Assembly: GCF_947507565.1 (NCBI RefSeq)
Contig: NC_089179.1
Location: 744,001 to 808,000, forward strand
Source: Oscarella lobularis
Taxonomy: Eukaryota; Porifera; Homoscleromorpha; Homosclerophorida; Oscarellidae
Direction of reading: 5' to 3'
Length of the DNA stretch: 64,000 nt
The first letter of the stretch is position 1. Every line of letters begins with the position of its first letter. The position numbers and the translations under genes are program-made. Below the pieces are notes generated by a model. The model searched no databases. It saw only the letters and a program-made list of their open reading frames with translations, and was not told where the DNA came from. Positions 35,769 to 47,700 of the stretch are shown piece after piece.

Positions 35769-35772
<4 letters not shown>
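33955..35772 (+). CDS. UPB1: Beta-ureidopropionase
   Basis: Carbon-nitrogen hydrolase of reductive pyrimidine catabolism; it converts N-carbamoyl-beta-alanine to beta-alanine, CO2 and ammonia in the cytosol. The nitrilase-family triad can be traced: Glu in CYQETW, Lys in [15 protein letters not shown], and Cys in [12 protein letters not shown]. The substrate-pocket segment [20 protein letters not shown] and the C-terminal [17 protein letters not shown] match animal UPB1. ATG 33955 gives [16 protein letters not shown], the expected short N-terminal helix. The stop TAG at 35770-35772 overlaps the stop codon of GUCD1 on the other strand by two bases. A TAATTAATTAATTAAT run lies in the intron near 35105. 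Confidence 0.93.
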
Positions 35773-36745
<973 letters not shown>

Positions 36746-36853
36746 GTTTATGTTGTGACTCCGCCTACATTTTCGCGCATGCTTCGAGCCTCCGCGTTTC
36801 GATAGGCGAAAATCCTTCGTAATCTTCGCAATCGGCACACTTTCCGATGCTTC
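36746..36853. promoter_or_regulatory. Shared divergent promoter GUCD1/SNRPD3
   Basis: Only 108 bp separate the chosen start codons of two head-to-head genes (15 bp if GUCD1 starts at 36838), so both must initiate from this segment or inside each other. No TATA box is evident. The human orthologues are also arranged head to head with nearly abutting 5' ends (from memory of the human map). Confidence 0.65.
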
Positions 36854-37321
36854 ATGGGTTCAATTGGAATACCTGTTAAGCTTCTTCACGAAGCCGTCGG
36901 TCACATTGTGACGTTAGAGACCGATTTGGGCGAAATTTATCGCGGAAAGTTGTTCGCCGCCGAAGACAACATGAACTGCCAATTGCAGCACGTTACGGTG
37001 ACGGGAAGAGATGGTCGCGTCACGCAGCTCGAGCAAGTGTTCATACGAGGCAGCAAAGTGCGATTTCTCATTCTTCCGGACATGCTGAAAAACGCGCCGA
37101 TGTTTACGAAAGGAGCGAAGAAGAACGTCGCTCAAGCTGCAGGCAGAGGAGGTGGAAAAGCAGCTCTACTAAGAGCAAGAAGTAAGTCGCACGAGAAACG
37201 ACGATTTTGAATAATTGTATAATTGATTATTGACTATAATTTAGCTGGAAGAGGTAGAGGCAGAGGCGGACCACCTCCCATGGGCAGAGGAGGACCACCC
37301 GGGCCGCCAGGAAGGAGATAG
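36854..37321 (+). CDS. SNRPD3: Small nuclear ribonucleoprotein Sm D3
   Basis: Sm-ring subunit of spliceosomal snRNPs. Exons 36854-37181 and 37245-37321 give 134 residues (human 126). The Sm1 motif is [19 protein letters not shown], with [19 protein letters not shown] following. Sm2 is [17 protein letters not shown]. The C-terminus is an Arg-Gly/Gly-Pro tail ([11 protein letters not shown]) of the kind symmetrically dimethylated in Sm proteins. The intron (63 bp) splits the start of that tail. Confidence 0.95.
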
Positions 37322-37580
37322 AAGAACAGCAGTTATAAGAAAACGTAGAAACGAAAAGGATCGACTTTCCTTGTACTTATAAGAAGTCATTTTTTGGTTG
37401 TGCAGTAGAAGTGCAAGAAATTCCTAGCCTACTGTGATTCTTGCAGGGCGTTACGCGGTTGCCCGGGAGTTTGCCCGGGCGCGTTCGGGCGCGCTGGTCT
37501 TGTCCGGGCCTGCCACAACTTGTGTCGCGTGACTGGCAACAATCGATTGCGACGAATCTCGCTACAGTATCGCTTCGAAA
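37322..37580. other. Spacer between SNRPD3 and PPM1D-like
   Basis: 259 bp holding the SNRPD3 3' region and the PPM1D-like 5' region. A GC-rich inverted element sits near 37455-37485 (GCCCGGGAGTTTGCCCGGGC). No gene was seen. Confidence 0.4.
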
Positions 37581-38917
37581 ATGTCCGTCCTGCTATCGAT
37601 TGCCGCTATGTCGGAAACGAATAAAGGCGGTCGACCGTACATGGAGGATTACGTGGCGATTGAATTCGAACAGGACAAATGTGGCGGTCAAGGCTTCCTG
37701 GCCGTTTTCGACGGCCACGGCGGCAAGGACGCCTCGTCATTTGCTTGCAATCATCTCTGGGAGAACATAAAACGGCAGAAGGACTTTGAATCGAAGGACC
37801 CGTCGAAAGTGATCGGCGCCATTCGTCAGGCGTTTCGCGAGACGCAGAACGGAATATGGAAGGCAGTCGGTACGAAATAGAAGAAGAAAAAAGCGATGGA
37901 TCGATCGAAATAGAAGGAAAAACGCTTTTTCTCTCCTTAGACTCTTGGCCGAGCGCGCGTCCGGGCGTGTTGAGCACGGCCGGAACGACGGTTTCGGCGT
38001 GCGTGATTCGCGGCCGCGATCTCTACGTCGGTCATCTCGGCGATTCGGGCATCGTTCTCGCGAAGAAACGCGCCGACAAGGACAAACTGGTCGCCCGCTC
38101 GCTCACCGTCGATCACAAACCCGAAAGCGAATCGGAAAAGAATCGAATCGAATCGGCGGGCGGCGAAGTGAGACTGGGAAACGGGCGCGTTCATCGCGTC
38201 GTGTGGAATCGCATTCGCCAGCCCCACTGCGGTCCCGTTCTTCGCAGCACCGAACGCGAAAGCGTTCCCTTTCTCAGCGTCGCTCGCTCGCTCGGCGACT
38301 TGTGGAGCTATAACTACGAAAAGGGTCGCTACGTCGTCTCGCCCGAGCCGGACGTTTCGTTTCGGCGAATTACGCTCGAAACGGATCGCTTTCTCGTTTT
38401 CGCCTCCGACGGTCTCTGGGCCGTCATGAGTCATCAGGAAGCGGTCGATTTCGTCGCGAGGCATCGTCGCGAGAGCGACGACGTCGAAGAGGACGACGAA
38501 AACGGGTCCCGAGTCTGTAGCATGCTCGTACAAGAAGGGCTGCAACGATGGAAGAATCGATCGTCGCGAGCGGACAATATCAGCGTCATTTTAGCGTTTT
38601 TTCACAAACCGAAGAAGAATGCCGCCGTGAAAGCGGCGACAGCTACGGAACCGGAACCGGCTGGGGAGACCCAGTCATTAGAGAGGGGGATCTCTGATGA
38701 TGACGTAGTAGTTCCGCCTACTCCGCCCACTCAAGATGTCGACGTCGTTCCGCCGACCGCGACGACGACGACGACGACGTCGTCAGCTCAGAAGCGGAAA
38801 CGAAAACGAAAGTCTGCTTCGAAAAACCAGAAGAAAAGAAAAGTCGAGTTGTTGTCGTCATCGTCAATGAAGAAGATGCCGGAATTGAGCAATGGTGATG
38901 TATCAAAATTAAATTGA
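37581..38917 (+). CDS. PPM1D: PP2C-family phosphatase, PPM1D/Wip1-like
   Basis: Metal-dependent Ser/Thr phosphatase. Two exons (37581-37869, 37941-38917) give 421 residues. Metal-binding motifs are intact: RPYMEDY, VFDGHGGKDAS, HLGDSGIVLAKK and ASDGLWAVMS. The segments RVVWNRIRQPHCGPV and SVARSLGDLWSYNYEKG are specific to the PPM1D (Wip1) branch, which dampens p53/ATM signalling in vertebrates. The C-terminal extension is shorter than in human PPM1D (605 aa). It ends in Pro/Thr-rich sequence and a basic cluster (KRKRKRKSASKNQKKRKVE) that reads as a nuclear localisation signal. The donor at 37870 and acceptor ending at 37940 keep the frame across VDSWP. Confidence 0.88.
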
Positions 38918-39070
38918 GCTCGCAATCTTATTAAATGCAGTATTCGCGCCTGTAGGTTAGATTGTAAATCGCTAGCGGTTGATTTTTCTGCACGACTTGC
39001 TACACGTCCTTTTATTATTATTATTACTAACCCTATATATGTACTATTGTAATATTACAGATTGTGGATT

Positions 39071-39475
39071 CTAGAATCTCTTTAGACGTTTCTTGCTCGC
39101 TTTGCTGCCGACGACGATAGCGGAAATATTTGCTTGTGGGCGTGGCGACGTAAATTGAACGGCACATTCGTCGAGATTCGACGACGCAAAAAAATTGCCC
39201 TCGGCTGACGCGGGACGTTGAGGACTCGGTGTCGGACTCGCTCGTTGAAGATCGGCGAGAGGCGAGACGAAAGAGCAGTTGATCATGCCGCTCGAATAGC
39301 GCCGGGTCTCTCTCGACGTTGCGCGCGAAGCGTTCTCTTTCTTGAAGAGAAATTCGAAGCGATGCTGTTGAAGTTTCAATTGCAGGTGATGATCCTGGCA
39401 AAGGTTGTGCCACGTTCGACTGACGGCCTCCGCTCTATATGTACAGAATGCTAGCTGTTTCGAGGTACAGTACAC
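39071..39475 (-). CDS. Small protein or terminal exon, function unknown
   Basis: A 134-codon minus-strand frame between PPM1D-like and the otopetrin gene. Codon use resembles the neighbouring genes, with helical sequence (HHLQLKLQQHRFEFLFKK), then Ser/Pro-rich sequence, and a basic C-terminus SKASKKRLKRF. The Met at 39475 may not be the start: a possible splice acceptor (ACATATAG) lies just inside it, so this could be the last exon of a gene beginning near 39500-39560. I do not recognise the family. An overlapping frame at 39033-39413 is less protein-like. Confidence 0.4.
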   Translation of the reverse strand: MYCTSKQLAFCTYRAEAVSRTWHNLCQDHHLQLKLQQHRFEFLFKKENASRATSRETRRYSSGMINCSFVSPLADLQRASPTPSPQRPASAEGNFFASSNLDECAVQFTSPRPQANISAIVVGSKASKKRLKRF

Positions 39476-39563
39476 TGCTAGCGATATCTCTCACTTGCAC
39501 AAGTCTTCTACTGTGGCGTAGCTCAGCACGATCAGTGCTATCTCTCTCGGAAGATTCGCTACG

Positions 39564-41626
39564 ATGTCGAATCGATCGTCGTCGAGCTCTAAGCTTCTGA
39601 GTTCCTCGTGCGAGGACTCTCTCACGACGAACTCGGCCATCGCCAAATTCTACGGGTCTTTTCGTTTAGCACCCGGTCGCGGTCTTGGCCAACCTTTCGC
39701 GCCTTTTATGCCGCCGTTTTTTCGAATAACCTCCCGTATTGTTAACGTACGTGATTTCACGCGTCACAGTTTCTGTTTCGGGAGAGAGGTCAAAGTTCCT
39801 GTGATTTCATAAGATTTTCGTCATTCCACGTGTTCATGGACGATAAGGCAGAGATCAAATCGCTTCTTCCGAGCGAAAGCATTGTAACAGAACGTCTTGC
39901 GAGGAGACGACGCGAAGACTACGACTTCAGCAGTCTCTTTCCGGTCGTCAGCTGCTCCGGCGCGCTGCTACCGGCGTGCTCCTTTGCTCTCACAGTCGTG
40001 CTCTCTGTGACATGGTTCTGGAATCCCTATCATAATTTCTACATGATGACTATCTACATTTATCTCATCGTACTCCTATGCATCTCCCTTTTGCTGCTAT
40101 TACTCACAGTCACGTGTCGAAACAAGTTTCGGCCAAAGATAATGCTGAAACCCGCCGGTACCTTTTTCTCGTCAAATTGGAAAATTCAAACTGCTGAAGA
40201 ACAGCAGCGAATTGCTCGCTTGACTTTGTTTTTTGCCGCCGGCGCCTTGGCCTATTCCGTTTGGAAAGTCGTCGCCGATTCGCTCTGTACTGATCCTATG
40301 GGAGCATTGAAGTGGCTGAGTCTGCTCTATGGGGTATTGAAATGCTTGTTTATTGTGTTCCTTGGAGTCTTTCTCTGTGCCTATGCAACGGGGCTTTTCT
40401 ATCGACGTTCCCCTTCCGGATTGATGCTCATTGTTATCATGAGTTGCAATGTATCTGTGTGGACTTTTGAAATGAGTGCGGCCGTCTTTGGAAACGCGGC
40501 GCAGAATCTGACGCTAGTGCATCCACTGCCTCGCTGGTTCTGTTTCGAGAGTGCTGCTCAGAAATCCTTGTTTATTGTCACACCGTATCTTTATCCGTGG
40601 GTGATGGAGTACACGTTTGTGACGACCGCGTTGCTCGCGTGGCTCTGGTACGCGTCCGGGCGCATTTTCAAGATGCAGACCAATTGGACTGAACCGGAGA
40701 ACGATTCGACGAGTTTTTCATTTAGCCACAGTACCTTAGATGATGGAAAACCGACTGGATGCACGTCAAACATTGCGAGCTGTTCTTTCTTCTCCTGCTC
40801 CTGTTTTAGACGAAGAACGAGGACTGATTGCGGCATGGTCGTGGGAATATTGTTGGCCATCCTGTTTGCTGGAATGATTTTGGTTGCTTCGATGTTGGAA
40901 AACAAATCGGCGACGCGCGCCGCTTCCCTGGGATTCTATGGCGTGCGTATTGGCACCGATTTGATTATGATGCTTTGCTGTCTTTTTACCTGTTTGGCTT
41001 TGAACCTGCTCCAGCCAACCCTACCTGAAATAAATCAACAACTGGAAAAACGTACGTATCTAAGAGAGTTGGACGAGGATGGCAACTTGACGTACTGGAG
41101 TACCCTATCCGAAGAGACGGCTCTCGTGTTTGGCGATTGGTTGACGTATATTGCGGCAACGGGTGTCGTTGCTTACGAGAGTTTTTCCTTCTATGCATCC
41201 GCTGTCACGTCTGCCAAGCATCAGGACGACCCTAGTTCGTTGAAGACTGTTAATGCTGTGACTTGCGTTGTTGCAGCTCTTCTGCAAGCGGCCGTTCTGC
41301 TGAGAAGTCGACGCTGCTTATCGACTCTCAGTCAGGTGCACAGGAAACGCACTGTCGTTCGAAACTTGCAGCAAGCTGTTCTCATTTTGGTGAGTGGAAA
41401 CGTTTGTTTGTGGGCAACAGATTCTATTTTTCAGATACAGTCAACTCAGCATTGGGCAATCGAATCCAAATTTTATTCGCGAAATTCATGGGATTTCATC
41501 ACCAATCTGTTCTATCCTCTTCAGATATTTTTTCGTTTTTATTCGTCCGTCACTCTGTTCAATTTGTGGTCTCGTTCGCGAAGATTTGACTTCTCAGACA
41601 GCAGTAACATACAATCAGTCAATTAA
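39564..41626 (+). CDS. Otopetrin-like proton channel
   Basis: Multi-pass membrane protein related to otopetrins, acid-gated proton channels with 12 membrane segments. The main exon (ATG 39830 to TAA 41626, 598 residues) is uninterrupted and shows about 11-12 hydrophobic segments, such as TIYIYLIVLLCISLLLLLL and GVFLCAYATGLFY. The C-terminal end LQIFFRFYSSVTLFNLW closely follows the family ending (FYRFHSS followed by a terminal Trp). A cytoplasmic loop near 40700-40800 is Ser/Cys-rich. A short open frame from 39564 ([28 protein letters not shown]) looks like an upstream coding exon, but I could not find a donor/acceptor pair that joins it in frame except an improbably short 23-bp intron. Translation may start at 39830. 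Confidence 0.75.
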
Positions 41627-41719
41627 ACAATTCGCGGGTAAAAACCACGTGTTATGTATCATTCATTGGCGCGAGAGAACTTATCCGGGAGTTCGGCAGG
41701 CTTTCTTCGCGTTTTTACG

Positions 41720-43704
41720 ATGTCTGCAGACGTTATCGAGTTTTCTGAGGTCTTTTCCGTGGTCAAGGGAGCCTTGGTGAGCCTCTAATGGATCTCGCGT
41801 CTCCCTATCGTCATTTCTCGCCTAGAACTCGGGTCGACTTCGCCTCCAGAAGGACAAGATCACGTTCAAGTCGAACAAAACGGGCAAAGTCGAACAGATA
41901 TCGGCCGCCGACGTGAACTCGATTCACTGGATGAAGTCGGCGCGCGGTTTCGAGATGAAAATGATGGATAAAGAAGGCCACAGCCGCAAATACATGGGCT
42001 TCAAGGAGGCAGTAAGTACAACGTATGGGGGGGAGGAGAGTCGACTTAGAAAATTTCCTCTGCTAGGACTACGAACGATTGTCTGATCACGTTTCGAAGA
42101 ACTACGCGTTGAGCTTGGACGAAATTGAGCGCTCGGTCAACGGCTGGAATTGGGGCAATGCGCGTTTCAACGGTACGTTAGAAAATCTCTCCAAATTAAT
42201 TAAATCATTAATTATTTAATTAACCGGAGCGTTTTTTTGTACTGAAATTTTTTTTCTGCTTTAGGATCGCTGATGACGTTTGAAGTTGACAAGAAACTTG
42301 CCTTTGAAATTTCCCTTTCGGACGTCGCTCAAACGACGGCCGGCAAAAACGAAGTGTCGCTTGAATTTCATCAGACCGAAGAAGCGCCCGTGTCTCTGAT
42401 GGAGATGCGATTTTTCGTACCCAATTCAGCCGACGCCGAAGTCGACGCAGTAAAGGTAAAGAACCGCTAGAAAATAGGAGAGTCGTCGCCGTAGTCTTCT
42501 TTAATTAAAAGGAATTCCATGAAAATGTCTTGGCCAAAGCAGACATTCTTCAAGTGACAGGCGACGCGATTGTGACGTTCGACGAAGTGACATTGTTGAC
42601 TCCGAGGTACGAGACCCACCCGTCGTCTTTCCTGCCGTTCATCGAGATTCTCTTTTGAACGCCAGAGGCCGATACACAATGAAAGTGTATCAGACGTTCA
42701 TGCAGCTCCACGGAAAGACGTACGATTACAAGATTCCTTTCACGACGATCGTTCGCCTATTTCTGCTGCCCCAGCAAGACAACAGGCAGATGTCTTTTGT
42801 TGTAAGGGAAAGCAGCAGCAAAAGTTAGGAGATTGTAAGCGTGCGCTTCTTCAATCAGGTCAGCCTGGATCCCCCAATTCGTCAAGGCCAGACGCGCTAT
42901 CACTTTCTCGTCTTCGCCTTTTCAACGGACGACTTGGTCGACGTTAATCTTCACTTGTCTCAGTGAGTAAAATAGCTCTATTTAATTAAAATAAAAAAAA
43001 AACACCCCGTGATGTCTCTTTCTTCTTAGGGAAGAACTCAATGAAAAGTACGGGAAACACAAGCTCGAGCAGGAAATGAGCGGTCCGATGTTCGAGATTG
43101 TGAGTCGTATTATGAAAGCGGTCGTCGGCCGAAAGATCATCGTGCCGGGCACGTTCAAGAGTCCGTCCGGCGCCCACTGCATAACGTGCTCGTTCAAAGC
43201 GTCGCCCGGTCTTCTCTATCCGCTCGAACGCGGTTTCATGTTCGTCTACAAGCCGACGATCTACGTGCGCTACGACGAAGTGACGTGCGTCAATTTCGCG
43301 CGAAGCATTACGAGCACGACCAAGTCGTTCGATTTCGAAGTGGAGGCGAAGAACGGGAACGTCTACTCGTTCGTCGGCATCGACAAGTATGGAAAATCAT
43401 GGAAAAATCGAGAGACGCGTTTCTCTAGTCCTCTATTATAATAATTTTAGAGAGGAGTATACTCGGTTATTTGATTTCGTTAACGGGAAGAGGCTTCGTA
43501 TAAAGAACAAAGGAATCAAGGCCAGTTAGGGTGGCGAGTAAGGGTGCGCGTATTTAAACGTTTTTTTTCTGCTATTAGAACCAGCCTGCTCTTGCTGCCG
43601 ACTCCGACATGTCAGGCAGCGACGACGAACATGACGCCTATTTGGCTGCCGTCAAAGCAGAGGGAGAAGAAAGAGGAAACGATGACGATTCCGGTATAGT
43701 GGTT

Positions 43705-43736
<32 letters not shown>

Positions 43737-44588
43737 ACTTATTTATAAAAAATGCTCTTTTTTAGATATGTCTTCTGATGATCAAGATTTTGTTGCTGTT
43801 AGTTCCAGTGACGTTGGATTGGAGTGAGTCGACCTATATTGCGTTTTTGGTTTGGGTTACTTCTTTTCTTTCTTGAGGTATGACTCGTCCGCATCCGAGT
43901 CGTCTGGCAGTTCTGATGGAGCTAGCGGTGGAGAAATGCGTCCCAAGAAGTCGAAATTCGAACTGAAAAAGACGCGCAAAGAAACGCCGGTGAAACCAAA
44001 GAAGAAGAAGAAAGAGCGCGAGGTAAAGAGACTCTATTTTCAGCGAGTGTACCCGATTTTTGTATTTTAGGAGAAGACGAAGGAGAAGAAGGAGAAGAAG
44101 GAAAAGGCGAAGAAGCCTCGAAAGGAGAAGAAGGCGAAGGATCCGACAAGACCAAAAAGACCTATGAGCGCCTACATGCTCTGGTTGAATGACACTCGGG
44201 AGAAGATCAAGAAGCAAAATCCGGGTGCGGCAGTCACGGAAATTGCGAAGATTGGCGGTAGTATGTGGAAGGAGATATCGCAGAGCAAGAAAGAGGTACG
44301 GCGCAATAGAAAAAGACAAAGGTCAGGTTTCTATTCGAATCTGCGCGCAGGAGTATGAAAAGAAAGCGGCGGAATTGAAGAAGAAATACCAGAGTGCAAT
44401 AAAAGAATGGGAAAGAGGAAAACGCGACAGGTTTGCTCCAAATAAATGAGCATGGCAATATAGATATACATATACTTTGCAGTCATAGTTTGCCTTCCAA
44501 GAAACCAGCGGCGTCGGCGTCGGGTGCGTACAAGAGCCAGGAATTTGTGGAAAGCAGCAGTGGCTCCTCTGGATCCGACGAAGATTAG
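41720..44588 (+). CDS. SSRP1: FACT complex subunit SSRP1
   Basis: SSRP1 pairs with SPT16 in the FACT histone chaperone, which loosens and rebuilds nucleosomes during transcription and replication. The start at 41720 ([19 protein letters not shown]) is followed by [20 protein letters not shown], the N-terminal PH-like domain, the SSRP1 middle domain with [20 protein letters not shown] and [13 protein letters not shown], and [15 protein letters not shown]. The second PH-like domain ([20 protein letters not shown]) is followed by an acidic Ser/Asp-rich linker, a Lys-rich segment, and a single HMG box ([18 protein letters not shown] to [11 protein letters not shown]). The C-terminus is Ser-rich, ending SGSDED. 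About 14 exons; one intron contains a (TTTC)n run near 43707-43735. Confidence 0.95.
43707..43735 (+). repeat. (TTTC)n microsatellite in an SSRP1 intron
   Basis: About seven TTTC units directly in the intron after the acidic-region exon; they also form a long polypyrimidine stretch before the splice acceptor. Confidence 0.9.
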
Positions 44589-44708
44589 AGAAGAGGCTAA
44601 AAGAGACTTTAGTGTAAGGTACAGTCCAATCAATAGCTTTCATCTGTAATCAGCGCACGGACGCATGCGTCGTCGCCGCCGCGTTGTCTCATCGCGAGAG
44701 AGCGCAAA

Positions 44709-47700
44709 ATGACTCACCCGAGCGCGCGGACTACCTCGACGGGGTACGACTTCACCTCGTACCAGCAGCCGCGTTCGTTCTCGTTCGGTCCGCGCAGCGC
44801 GTCGGCGCTCGCCGTCGAACAAAGCCTCGCCACGTTATTCCACTCGCTCACATTGGAGTGCAGGCAAGCGAATTGCGTCGCGTTTTGTCGCCTCTGACGT
44901 CGTCGCGTCTCTTGGCAGCACGGGGCTCGTTCATCCGCAATGGAAACACTGGAAGAACATGACGACGTTCCAGCGAAACGAGCGACTTCGACTCAACAAC
45001 GGCATATGGCGTTCGTGGCATTTGCAGTGTAAACGACTCGCGCGCACCGCCGAAGAAAAAAGCGTCGTCACGAAATCGTTTTGTTTCTCTTGTTTCGCGC
45101 ACAGATCTAAAGGGACGCAAGCCGAAGTTCTGCCAATTCGTCACGCCGCGACTCGACTCCATGCAGCACAGCGAGCCGCGGGTGAGAACAAAGGAAAGAA
45201 AAAAAACTAAGGGAGAGATCCTCGTCCTATGTAAGGCCATTGTCATGGAGGGAAAGTACTGGCGACGGAAGAGGGAGGCGGTTGCCTCTGAGTACAGGAA
45301 ATGGCGTCTGTTTCACGTGGATAAAGTGAGGGGGGAACTGGACGGGGGTCTTCGTGCCGCGGGCGGGCGGGTGGGACACTTGCGCTTCTGCAGAGACGGA
45401 AGGTGGCATCGAAAACGAAAAGCGCGGAAATGATGCTGCTCATGGAGGAGGTGCACAAAATGATATACGTAACACTTGGGATAATGAGAAGCCCCCATCA
45501 ATAAACGCATGGAGGGTACTCACGTGATTAGTTTAGTTATATGCTCGAGAGAGATGGAAAGACGTGGATGTTAGTGTTCGGACTCCTAGAGTGATAACGC
45601 GTGTTGTTCTCACGTCGAAAAGTAATCTCTTTCTGAAACCCATACAAAGTGTGTGTATATGATAATAAGAAGTTATTGATTATGCGTGCCCAGTATGTTT
45701 TGTGTAATTAGTACTGTAAATCATTCATACTCATGTATATTACATATACATATAAGGTGTGTGTTTACTGAATGGCGTCATGATACAGTACTAAATCTTA
45801 TTATCCCAAGTTTTTATTGGTGTTTTCCTCAAAAAAATAAGTGACGGGTTTTTATCAGGTCAAACCGTTGTCCGTTGGCATTGGTCAACATGTCGAAGGA
45901 GCCGAAGGAAGGTAGTTGAGAGATGCACGTGCACGGAAAGTACAAAGTCGGTAGGGAGAGAGAGAAAATGTTTTTTTTCTAGTACTGCCAGAATGGGAAT
46001 GGAGACCCAAGAATCACTGGCAGCGATGAATGTTGAAAGTGTGCCATTAGAAAACCTAATGGATCGGAAAAAAGTTGACGATGGTCTTCTCTTGCAGACA
46101 TGATTACGTCCGACTTTCCGGAGAGCATGTTCGTCGATTTTCCCATGGACAATTTTCACGGATTGGGTGGGTGGAGACCGTACTGTTCTCCCCTTTCCCT
46201 TGTCACGCTTTATGTGCGTAGGTTCGTCTGACGTCATTCAACCGCGATTAGATCCACTTAATCCGAATTTCGACGATCTGCTGCAATCCCTCGAAACGAT
46301 GGATAGTGAGTCGAGAGAGAGAGAGAGAGAGAAAAAAAGCGCGCTTACTCATTAAAATATCGCTTTTAGCTCTTCAGCCACCCTTCTTCCAAGTCCAAAT
46401 GCCGACACACTTCGTAAGAAATCCGATATTTTCCTTCCGAGCTGATTGAAAATATTTCCTTTATTTTTTTTCTTCAAAAGTCAGCTCATCATAGTTCGTC
46501 GTCGTCGATTGGCGCCGCGAGCGGAGGAGCGTCGACGATCTTGGAGCAGCCTATTCCCGAAGACATGACCGTTTATCGTACGCCGGCCGCCAATTCCTCC
46601 TCCTCCGTCGCAGCTCACGTTTCGCCCCTTGACCTCCAGCGAAGTCCACCCCCACAATCTCAGCAAGACAATCGAAACCCGCAGCAGATGCAAGTGGACG
46701 ATGTAGGAAATCCGACGGCGTACACCCGATCATTCGTCAACGAAGTTGTCCAGTACGGCGGCGGCGGCGAAAGCGGTGGTGGCCTTCAAGCGATGGTCAA
46801 TCCCTCTCATCACTCATCTCCTAACCAGCAGCACCAGCACCAGCACCAGCACCAGCAGCAACAACAGCAGTATGCTGCCAATACACAACAGGTGCGTGGT
46901 GGATATATAATGTCCCCGCCTCCCACCAGCCCTCATCATTATCCTCATCATCCCCATCATCGTCAACCGATCCAACATCATCCCAAGTCGCCCATGAAAA
47001 CGCCCGGCTGGACGAGTCGTCGTCGTCGATCGCGCGACGCCGCCCTTTCGTCCAGTCCGCCGTCGGTTTTCTTGACGGAAAATTCGACGTCATCGTCGGC
47101 GGGAAGCGTTGCCATGACGACGGTTGTCACCGGCAGCGGCGTAATGAAATCGGCGCCGGGCGTGCTGCAACGATCGCGCACGGATCCCGCTCTGCCGTCG
47201 CGTCGTTCGCAGGGAAGTCTCATGGATCTTCTCGTCGCCGCGTCGTCGCAGAAGAAAGTGGAAGTGGAAATGTTGCAACAGCAACAGCAACGAAGTCAAC
47301 CGCCGATGCCGCCGTTACAGCCGCTTCAACCGCGTCCCATGCCGCGCAGCTTGTCCGGCGACGTCCTCATGCAGATGCGCGTTCCGGCGCGTCCCATTCG
47401 ATCTAGCATGCCCGCGAATGTTTCTCTTCAATACGAGCAACACCACGTTTCGCCGTCGCCGCAGCCCGAACCGGCGACGTCGATACAGCAAATTTTGTCA
47501 ATGGGAACGACGTCCACGCCGCCGCCGCCGCCGCCTCTATCGCAATTGCCTTCCGCGTCGAATTTTTATATGAACTCTTCGAGTGCTCTGTCGCCGCCGC
47601 TACCGACGCGCTCGTCTTCGTCGTCCGTCTCGTCTCACTTGGACGCGACGAACAGTCTGTTTCGTCAAGTCGTCGCTTCGCTCGAACAAGTGTCCAATTC

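Noticed and set aside
39505-39560. TGGCGTAGCTCAGC resembling a tRNA A box
   Set aside because: No cloverleaf arms or B box follow.
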